Positions 1-7,700 of a DNA stretch of 10,000 bases are shown here, piece after piece. Origin of the DNA: Botryococcus braunii (taxonomy: Eukaryota; Chlorophyta; Trebouxiophyceae); contig KV908603.1 of NCBI GenBank assembly GCA_002005505.1, forward strand, positions 132,501 through 142,500, given 5' to 3'. How positions within the stretch are numbered: position 1 is the first letter of the stretch; each line of letters begins with the position of its first letter. Under the pieces are notes generated by a model. It did not search any database, had not been told where the DNA came from, and saw only the letters and a program-made list of their open reading frames with translations. A program made the translations under genes and the position numbers.

Positions 1-77
1 GACAGGCGCAGGGAGAGCAACACAACGCAAAACGAATACTGTGTAATAGCATAATCAAAGGTCAGGGTAGTTCAAAC

Positions 78-262
78 CTCACGACATAGACCTGCTACTG
101 CAGGACTATTCGCCAAAGCATCCTCATCCTCAGAGAGCGACAAGACTCCCCGCAGATAGTTCCAGCTGCTCTCGTTATGAGGAACCTTGAGGATAATGGG
201 CATGACATATTCCATTTCTCTCTGCAGCATTGCCGTTAAGGGAACTCTGCAGTCATCAAACA
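78..262 (-). other. FNTA: FNTA exon 4
   Basis: The inferred acceptor is AATCTCAG|TG (AG at 264-263), phase 1. The exon reads [19 protein letters not shown] and then [16 protein letters not shown], matching the family's EREVQYT...PHNESAWNYLKG segment. The donor is GAG|GTTTGA (GT at 77-76), phase 0. If not spliced the frame stops at 74-72. Intron 3 is 300 bases (263-562); intron 4 runs off the left edge. Confidence 0.82.
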
Positions 263-1802
263 CTGAGATTAATCAGTTTTGCACTGGGTAAGAAGGAAAT
301 TTTTCAGAGAAGGTCCAAAACCCCATTCAGTCCACTTATTTTGCCCATAGGAAATCGAAGGAGTACTAAAGCTACAGTTCAGCAAACGATTGAGAACCGC
401 ATGATCAACATCGCCAGCCCCCACCCTTCACTACACTTTCTGAAAGAACAGCAATCACTTTTGATGCAGCTTCTTCCTTGCGGCCCCACTTTTCTGCTTT
501 CAAATCTTCCCGCTTTCCTGAAGAAGGAAATATCCAGGAGTGGGAAACGCACTGCTGGGGACCTTTGGACAGAATATAAAACCTCTGATTCCACGCACTA
601 TTGTTGCGCACATCTTCTTGTATCAATTTGTCGACGTAGTCAAGCTCCTTGTCCCAAACATCAAATTGTTGTAACACCTCTTGCCTGTGTGCCCATGCAT
701 GATAATTCTTTGCATCGAGCTCTAGGGCAGCAGCAGTAAACTCCAGCTCCTGAGAAAGCAAGCGAAGCATAACCTCAGCAAAACCAAGGACGAAGACTCC
801 CAACTTCTCAGTAGACACCAAAACGAACAATAGAGGTTAAGGGTAAGAGGAAGGAAAACGATCCTAACTCTGAAGGTGCTTGCTAATGAAGTGTAGTTTG
901 CTCATGCCTCACCGCACAAATCCTGTTATTCAAAAAGCAAGATGTAGGCGGAACAGGCACACAGCCAGGATTCATAATATGAAACTTATCAAGACCAACA
1001 GATCAGAACTCGCGACCCATACCTTCTACACATCACAGAAAGTCTGCTACATATCACAGAAAGTCTACAGCACAAACAATGGACAATAAGGAAGGCAGCC
1101 ACAGTTCTGTGTGCATTATGGTAGCAAAGACCGCAGAGTCTGAAAGCATAGCATACCGCTTCAGCGTGCTCAGCACCCCTCTTCAATGCTACTTTCGTTC
1201 GGTGGTTCCACAACTGGTAATTTTTCTGACTTCTCTTGGCAATATCCTCTAGAAATTTTATCTCCTGGTCGTAAAGCTCCTCCTTATCCAAAGCTGTAAG
1301 ACATTGCCAACGCAGCTCCCAGGCAGTGTAATCTGAGGAATTGACATAGATAGCCTGCCATAAAATAACATGCCAGTCTTGCCATCAATTTCGTAATACT
1401 CATTGTGAGATATCTTAACGCAAGGAACACCTTAACCATGATGCCTAGTCGAACAGGGGATTGCAAGTCTGGTATTGATATACAGTTCACCTGCAGATCA
1501 CATTCCTCCTGAGGGCCAAGTGACCCATGTCAAGAGGAGTGTCCAGGAAAGCTATGAAAAAAGTATTTGCCAGCGAGTATTAAGCATACCTCTTCAGTTA
1601 TCTTCAATGCACGTTCACTCTTTTCTCCAAGAGCTATGAAAGCTCGTAGGTAGCTGAAAACTTCTCTTGCTTGATCTTCATATTCTATTTGGACCACTGG
1701 CACTGTGTCCCGAGGGATAGGCAAAGGCACAACATCCAGCAGTTCTCTTCTCAAACGGAGTGGCAAATGTTCACCATCCAGAGCACCTCTATCGTCGCCC
1801 AT
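78..1802 (-). CDS. FNTA: Protein farnesyltransferase/geranylgeranyltransferase type I alpha subunit, four exons, 3' end beyond the window
   Basis: The product is the shared alpha subunit of the heterodimeric CaaX prenyltransferases, which attach farnesyl or geranylgeranyl groups to C-terminal cysteines of Ras-, Rho- and lamin-type proteins in the cytosol. Exons at 1590-1802, 1157-1354, 563-749 and 78-262 give about 261 residues. PFTA-type helical repeats follow in order: DYTAW (79-83), KNYQLWNHR (115-123), [10 protein letters not shown] (151-160), NNSAWNQRF (186-194) and then [10 protein letters not shown] in exon 4. Residue K115 matches the lysine (Lys164 in rat) known to contact the prenyl diphosphate; Y153 and H154 match the conserved Tyr/His pair. 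The N-terminal segment [16 protein letters not shown] (about 36-51) also fits the family. The start at 1802-1800 is the first ATG after an in-frame TGA at 1832-1830 and has a GCCATGG context. Animal and plant homologues are about 320-380 residues, so a C-terminal part is missing on the left. Introns 1 and 2 are phase 0 with GTATGC donors. The exon 3/4 junction is the least certain part. Confidence 0.93.
563..749 (-). other. FNTA: FNTA exon 3
   Basis: The acceptor is TTTCTCAG|GAGCTGGAG (AG at 751-750), phase 0 and preceded by a pyrimidine tract. The exon encodes residues 138-199, covering [19 protein letters not shown] to [10 protein letters not shown], the best conserved part of the protein. 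The donor is inferred as AAAG|GTCCCC (GT at 562-561), phase 1. It is weak in sequence but is the one that keeps frame and family spacing to exon 4. Intron 2 (750-1156) is 407 bases. Confidence 0.85.
1157..1354 (-). other. FNTA: FNTA exon 2
   Basis: The acceptor is TATGGCAG|GCT (AG at 1356-1355) and the donor is GCG|GTATGC (GT at 1156-1155). Both ends are phase 0. The exon encodes residues 72-137 with two PFTA repeats, including the conserved KNYQLWNHR core at 115-123. The usual tryptophan-rich HHRRWV here reads NHRTKV. Intron 1 (1355-1589) is 235 bases. Confidence 0.9.
1590..1802 (-). other. FNTA: FNTA exon 1 (coding part)
   Basis: This exon encodes residues 1-71, from MGDDRGAL to LKITEE. 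It ends at GAG|GTATGC (donor GT at 1589-1588), a phase 0 junction. The frame runs on into the intron for about 20 codons before a stop, but family similarity ends at ITEE and resumes in exon 2 with [12 protein letters not shown]. The N-terminal 30 or so residues are not recognisably conserved, as is usual for this subunit. Confidence 0.9.
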
Positions 1803-2815
1803 GGCCGGTGTGCTTCCCACGGGAGATCCTCAGAAACCTTCAACGGTACGTGCACCGTGGAGCCTCAAACTCCCAGCTGCACCGCACTCCTCCAAATTCA
1901 CATTTTGTATGTACATTGTCACAAACTCTTTCTAGGGCTGCCTGATGTACCTGCCTAAGGCGGGATCTGGACGGCACCTCAGAGCTAGCACACCCTCTGA
2001 CCAAGTTCAATAGCAGAGTAGCCGGCACCAAGTTACTACAAATTCAATTATCAGCTGCAGCTTGATTCTTAGACATCTTACCTATCCTGATCAAGCTTGA
2101 CGAGAAGCTCCCTGAGTTTTCCCATGACCTCATGAAAAGACGCTGCGCATCCCAGATAATATTTATATTTCCAGAAGCCGTTGACAATCTGTTCGCGTTC
2201 ATTAACTTAGAGCTGTATCTGTAAAGAACACACTATCTTACGTTTGTTGGGAGGAGGTAAGGACCCTTTGCCATCCATTATTCCCTCCTGCCCTACGCTG
2301 TGGAAGTAATATACAGGGAAATAATATCTGATAACTATGGAAGAGCTTCAAACAGCATCAGGGGTCGTAGGGACCCTGCACACAGCAATGCCTGTGGGTG
2401 GTAGTTAAGTCCTTGCAGCGACTGTCTCCAGCTACCAAAAAGGCTGGTCCTTCTCCCTTAATTACAAACCTATAAATTGACAGAGAGCTTGCTATGGAGA
2501 CCACCACAGAAGTTTCTTGAGGACCACACTTTGTCGTTGACGAGCCTAATACCGTTTGCTGTATCAAGCGCCAGGTCACTCGGAGACTCGGAGGCACTCC
2601 GTGTCATTAACTCCCCTGTTCGACTCGAATTGCAGGCTGCACTTGACCGCGCAAGCTGCTCACTATGTTCGTGGTAATCATGCATGCCATGTACAAATTG
2701 GTTTTGCGGTAATAATGCAAGTCATCCATATGGGGTTATGTGTTTATTGTGTAGGTGTTTGGGGATCATCTACTACCGGTATTCTCCTTAAGATTTGTGT
2801 ACGGTTATCAACCCT
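1803..2815. other. Upstream region of FNTA, no gene supported
   Basis: This kilobase lies 5' of the FNTA start and should contain its 5' UTR and promoter. I see no convincing TATA element, initiator or further exon. The short open frames here, on both strands, show no family resemblance and overlap each other, so I treat them as chance. Base composition is unremarkable, with moderate CpG. Confidence 0.5.
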
Positions 2816-2829
2816 GGGGGGGGGGGGGG
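2816..2829 (+). repeat. Poly-G run (G14)
   Basis: Fourteen consecutive G on the plus strand. It is a mononucleotide microsatellite, prone to length errors in both replication and sequencing. Just downstream, GGCTATA occurs twice in tandem (about 2841-2854). Confidence 0.95.
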
Positions 2830-2966
2830 TAAGGGTTACAGGCTATAGGCTATAGCTTACATCCAATGTGTCAAAATTGCCGGGAGTGTTGGGGTGGAAT
2901 CTTTGGGACCTCGGTCCCCATCTTCCTTTTCCCTAGTGTTGAGTCCACACTGGGGTCTACAGTGCA

Positions 2967-3085
2967 ATCGCTCCACACATTTGAGTCACGCGGAGCGATC
3001 CGCCACCCCAGTCTCCCCTCATTAGTGGACTAATGTGCACTGGGCCACTTAAGCGCCAGTGCCAGTGGCCCAAGGTCCCTGGGCC
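2967..3085. repeat. Cluster of short perfect inverted repeats
   Basis: Three perfect inverted repeats lie within about 120 bases. ATCGCTCC (2967-2974) pairs with GGAGCGAT (2992-2999). TGGGCCACT (3041-3049) pairs with AGTGGCCCA (3064-3072). GGCCCA (3067-3072) pairs with TGGGCC (3080-3085), so the last two compete for the same bases. CACTG/CAGTG pentamers recur through the stretch. No terminal inverted repeat pair with a target duplication is evident, so I do not call a transposon. Confidence 0.6.
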
Positions 3086-3119
3086 AGGGGCACTGAGTCT
3101 CTGCTTCCTGGTTTTTACA

Positions 3120-3165
3120 GTGTGCATGCACGTGCACGTGCACACATGCACACGTGTGTGCATAC
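3120..3165. repeat. Alternating purine-pyrimidine tract, Z-DNA-type, with a 16-bp palindrome
   Basis: Purines and pyrimidines alternate without a break for 46 bases, made mainly of GT/CA/CG steps. It includes the perfect palindrome TGCACGTGCACGTGCA (3127-3142). CACGTG hexamers occur in it, which are E-box/G-box-type sites in eukaryotes, but no use as such is shown here. Sequences of this kind are known to favour left-handed DNA under supercoiling. Confidence 0.75.
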
Positions 3166-4014
3166 TCAACCAGTTAGTTATCACATTTGAAAGAACGTCC
3201 CGCCAAGCCGTCCTACTACAAATTGGCTTGGGACTTGAGAGAAAGCAAGCTCTAGAAGCTTTCGACGAGTTTTTCCAAGTAGCCGTGCTACCAGTTGTGG
3301 TAACTCATGTAAGGACAAGGCCATCCAGTCACGAGGTTTTGGATTTTCCACAAGAGTAAAAGTACTTTTACTTTTATACTAGTATAGAAGTGTCACCCTT
3401 TACCCTACGGTTGACATCGTCAATACAGACAAGCTTCTATTTTCACATATGCATGTTTACATGTGTTTTGAATACCTGAGCATCCCTGTCCGTTTCACGT
3501 AGGTGGCCTGTGCCTATATTACAATACACATGTGCAACGCCCCTCGTGAGTGGTGCATGCCCCCCAGCTAGACCCTGGCGAGTCGCCACTCCTGGCCCAA
3601 GAGTCCTGATCCATGAGGTACATATGCCTCGTCTGCCTCAACTCAATCTGCCTCATGCAGGACACAGATCTAGATTCATTCGTTTCTCGCATCACAGGCC
3701 GGCTCTGTGTCTTTGTTTGTTTGTTTGGGTCTAGTTGTTTGTTTGATTTGCCTACCTACCTGCCTGCTTTGCATGTGTCCAGCCACTTGAAGCTGATGAG
3801 ATGTCACAGCTCCCTCTGTACATAAAGAGTTGGGGAGCAAAATGCACTTAACGGGGCAAACAAGAGCTCGGATATCTTCCTGCAAGAGAAGTAGACAAAG
3901 GAACAAACTCAACCCAGCCAGAGGTTAAGTCTTCTTCTGCATGAACAAAGTGAGTTGTTGTCTTGCAATTGGCCCGTTGATCCATACTGGCAGGCCTGCA
4001 CCCAGGCACTGGAG
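3166..4014. other. Non-coding stretch with TTTG-rich low-complexity patch
   Basis: No gene is supported. Positions about 3713-3750 are a TTTG tetranucleotide-rich patch, followed by CCTA/CCTG-type repeats to about 3770. The open frame ending at 3359 has an amphipathic-looking stretch but no recognisable family and no confirmed splice partners. Confidence 0.5.
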
Positions 4015-4025
4015 CCTACGACCTG

Positions 4026-4046
4026 TCGCCCACAGCCTGTGGGCGA
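4026..4046. repeat. Perfect hairpin, 9-bp stem, 3-base loop
   Basis: TCGCCCACA (4026-4034) is the exact reverse complement of TGTGGGCGA (4038-4046), with GCC as the loop. It is the first of three strong inverted repeats in the GC-rich island. Confidence 0.85.
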
Positions 4047-4110
4047 TCGGTTGGAGCCCACTCGGAGGTATCGGCCGCGGGTACCCTCGGCTCGATGTCG
4101 TTCCTCCGGA

Positions 4111-4138
4111 GCGGTATCCCTCGGCCCAGGGATACCGC
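4111..4138. repeat. Perfect hairpin, 11-bp stem, 6-base loop
   Basis: GCGGTATCCCT (4111-4121) pairs exactly with AGGGATACCGC (4128-4138) around the loop CGGCCC. Related fragments (GGGTACCCTCGG, AGGGATATAGG, AGGGATCGGG) recur within 60 bases on either side, suggesting local duplication of this module. Confidence 0.85.
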
Positions 4139-4198
4139 CCAGGGATATAGGGTTCGGGCTAGGGATCGGGCCGCGACCCCCTCGGACCCCCCCGGGAC

Positions 4199-4252
4199 CC
4201 CCCTCCCACCCCCCCGGGCAGACGTGGCAGGCCGGGAGGGGGTGGGAGGGGG
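4199..4252. repeat. 15-bp GC inverted repeat with G-quadruplex-type runs on both strands
   Basis: CCCCCTCCCACCCCC (4199-4213) is the exact reverse complement of GGGGGTGGGAGGGGG (4238-4252), with a 24-base spacer. Each arm alone carries runs of three or more C or G. Adjoining runs (4176-4215 as C runs, 4234-4258 as G runs) give enough G tracts for a quadruplex on the minus and plus strands respectively. Confidence 0.85.
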
Positions 4253-4630
4253 TGAGGGCCACCTCTGGGACCCCCCCGAAAGCTCCGTAACCACTCCAGC
4301 CCCCCGTATCAGCCGTATCTACCCCCTCGGTCCCCACTGGGGGCTCCCTCCTCTCCACCCGAGGCCTCCTTCGGCCTCCTCTCCCTCGCCAGCCTTGGCG
4401 TTTGCCTCCCCTGCGACGCCATATTCTTCCTTACAGCACAAAGCCCTCACAGCATACATGGATGGAAGGGGGCGCGGGATTGGCGCGCTCTCCCGGGCTT
4501 CCCGATCGCCGATGCGGGGACGGTTCGGCGGAAGAAGGAAGAGCCATCCATACATCTGTACTGTGCTAACAGCATGTTCTCCAATACAATAGTGGAAAAT
4601 TTTATATTGGCTTGGGGGGTTATGGGGAGC

Positions 4631-4732
<102 letters not shown>

Positions 4733-4752
4733 TAACCATACACACACACAGA

Positions 4753-7700
4753 CACTTGGCAACTTCTTTCTAATTGTGTCTACATGCATCCCCCCATGCA
4801 CGTTTGCTTTTGTACTTCTTTAAAGATGCTATACATATTAAACTATGTTTATCATATCATAGTAAAGGGTAGGAGTGGTTGGAGTGGAGGAGGGTAGGAG
4901 TGGTCATATCAATTGGCTTGGGATGCATGCTCCACTAGTGGAAGCACTTGGCCATACCTTTCTAATTGTGTCTACATACTTCCCCCCATGCTCATTTGCT
5001 TTTGTATTTCTTTGACATGCTTTACATATTATATTCAGTCTAAGGAATCATGGTATAGGGTAGGACTGGTTGGTTTGGATCTGGGATGTGGGCCAATTGG
5101 CTTGGGATGCATGCTCCACTAGTGGAAGCACTTGGCCATACCTTTCTAAGTGTGTCTACAAACTTCCCCCCATGCTCATTTGCTTTTGTACTACTTTGAC
5201 ATGCTTCACATATTATATTAAGTCTAAGAAATCATGGTAGAGGGTAGGAGTGGTTGGTTTGGATGTGGGATGTGGGACAATTGGCTTGGGATGCATGCTC
5301 CACTAGTGGAAGCACTTGGCCATACCTTTCTAATTGTGTCTACAAACTTCCCCCCATGCTCATTTGCTTTTGTACTACTTTGACATGCTGCACATATTAT
5401 ATTAAGTCTAAGAAATCATGGTAGAGGGTAGGAGTGGTTGGTTTGGATGTGGGATGTGGGACAATTGGCTTGGGATGCATGCTCCACTAGTGGAAGCACT
5501 TGGCCATACCTTTCTAATTGTGTCTACATACTTCCCCCCATGCTCATTTGCTTTTGTATTTCTTTAACATTCTTTACATATTATATTAAGTCTAAGGAAT
5601 CATGGTAGAGGGTAGGAGTGGTTGGTTTGGATGTGGGATGTGGGCCAATTGGCTTGGGATGCATGCTCCACTAGTGGAAGCACTTGGCCAAACCTTTCTA
5701 ATTGTGTCTACAAACTTCCCCCCATGCTCATTTGCTTTTGTACTACTTTGACATGCTGCACATATTATATTAAGTCTAAGAAATCATGGTAGAGGGTAGG
5801 AGTGGTTGGTTTGGATGTGGGATGTGGGCCAATTGGCTTGGGATGCATGCTCCACTAGTGGAAGCACTTGGCCATACCGTTCCAATTGTGTCTACATACT
5901 TCCCCCCATGCTCATTTGCTTTTGTATTTCTTTGACATGCTTTACATATTATATTAAGTCTAATACATCATGGTATAGGGTAGGAGTGGTTGGTTTGGAT
6001 GTGGGATGTGGGCCAATTGGCTTGGGATGCATGCTCCACTAGTGGAAGCACTTGGCCATCCTTTCTAATTGTGTTTACATACTTCCCCCCATGCTCATTA
6101 GCTTTTGTACTACTTTGACATGCTGCACATATTATATTAAGTCTAAGGAATTATGGTAGAGGGTAGGAGTGGTTGGTTTGGATGTGGGATGTGGGCCAAT
6201 TGGCTTGGGATGCATGCTCCACTAGTGGAAGGACTTGGCCATACCTTTCTAATTGTGTCTACATACTTCCCCCCATTCTCATTTGCTTTTGTATTTCTTT
6301 AACATTCTTTACATATTATATTAAGTCTAAGGAAGCATGGTAGAGGGTAGGAGTGGTTGGTTTGGATGTGGGATGTGGGCCAATTGGCTTGGGATGCATG
6401 CTCCACTAGTGGAAGGACTTGGCCATACCTTTCTAATTGTGTCTACATACTTCCCCCCATGCTCATTTGCTTTTGTATTTCTTTAACATTCTTTACATAT
6501 TATATTAAGTCTAAGGAAGCATGGTAGAGGGTAGGAGTGGTTGGTTTGGATGTGGGATGTGGGCCAATTGGCTTGGGATGCATGCTCCACTAGTGGAAGC
6601 ACTTGGCCATACCTTTCCAATTGTGTCTACATACTTCCCCCCATGCTCATTTTGCTTTTGTATTTCTTTGACATGCTTTACATATTATATTAAGTCTAAT
6701 AAATCATGGTAGAGGGTAGGAGTGGTTGGTTTGGATGTGGGATGTGGGACAATTGGCTTGGGATGCATGCTCCACTAGTGGAAGCACTTGGCCATACCTT
6801 TCTAATTGTGTCTACATACTTGCCCCCATGCTCATTAGCTTTTGTACTACTTTGACATGCTTTACATAGTATATTAAGTCTAAGTAATCATGGTATAGGG
6901 TAGGAGTGCTTGTTTTGGATGTGGGATGTGGGCCAATTGGCTTGGGATGCATGCTCCACTAGTGGAAGCACTTGGCCATACCTTTCTAATTGTGTCTACA
7001 TACTTCCCCCCATGCTCATTTGATTTTGTATTTCTTTGACATGCTTTACATATTATATTAAGTCTAAGGAATCATGGTATAGGGTAGGAGTGGTTGGTTT
7101 GGATCTGGGATGTGGGCCAATTGGCTTGGGATGCATGCTCCACTAGTGGAAGCACTTGGCCATACCTTTCTAATTGTGTCTACAAACTTCCCCCCATGCT
7201 CATTTGCTTCTGTACTACTTTGACATGCTGCAAATATTATATTAAGTCTAAGAAATCATGGTAGAGGGTAGGAGTGGTTGGTTTGGATGTGGGATGTGGG
7301 CCAATTGGCTTGGGATGCATGCTCCACTAGTGGAAGCACTTGGCCATACCTTTCCAATTGTGTCTACATACTTCCCCCCATGCTCATTTTGCTTTTGTAT
7401 TTCTTTGACATGCTTTACATATTATATTAAGTCTAATACATCATGGTATAGGGTAGGAGTGGTTGGTTTGGATGTGGGATGTGGGCCAATTGGCTTGGGA
7501 TGCATGCTCCACTAGTGGAAGCACTTGGCCATACCTTTCTAATTGTGTCTACATACTTCCCCCCATGCTCATTAGCTTTTGTACTACTTTGACATGCTGC
7601 ACATATTACATTAAGTCTAAGGAATTATGGTAGAGGGTAGGAGTGGTTGGTTTGGATGTGGGATGTGGGCCAATTGGCTTGGGATGCATGCTCCACTAGT

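Larger units (their letters stand above)
4015..4545. promoter_or_regulatory. GC-rich, CpG-rich island (possible promoter-associated island)
   Basis: CpG dinucleotides are dense here and sparse in the flanks, and long C runs (about 4176-4215) are followed by G runs (4234-4258). Overlapping open frames on both strands follow from the GC bias and give Pro/Gly/Arg-rich products with no family resemblance. It could be the promoter of an unseen transcript, an unmethylated island or part of an inserted element; sequence alone does not decide. Confidence 0.45.

Noticed and set aside
2470..2685. Minus-strand frame containing RTGELMTRSASESPSDLALD, and a tRNA-like GTTCGACTCGAAT at about 2619
   Set aside because: The segment has no family I can name. 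The T-arm-like bases do not form a paired stem, so neither a gene nor a tRNA is supported.
3221..3233. AATTGGCTTGGGA, identical to 13 bases of the satellite core
   Set aside because: Similarity stops at 13 bases and no other part of the monomer is present nearby; chance is a sufficient explanation.
3033..3359. Open frame with amphipathic stretch (RQAVLLQIGLG ... ALEAFDEFFQ), a good acceptor-like TTTTTACAG at 3112-3120 and a donor-like CAT|GTAAGG near 3308
   Set aside because: I recognise no family. The frame runs through the Z-type tract as a low-complexity His/Val/Cys stretch, and no partner exon is visible. One exon-like segment without similarity is not enough to call a gene; transcript data would decide.
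4095..4592. 165-codon plus-strand open frame, Pro/Arg/Ser-rich, with overlapping minus-strand frames
   Set aside because: High GC depletes stop codons in several frames at once, no domain is visible, and the predicted products are compositionally biased. Treated as a by-product of the GC-rich island.
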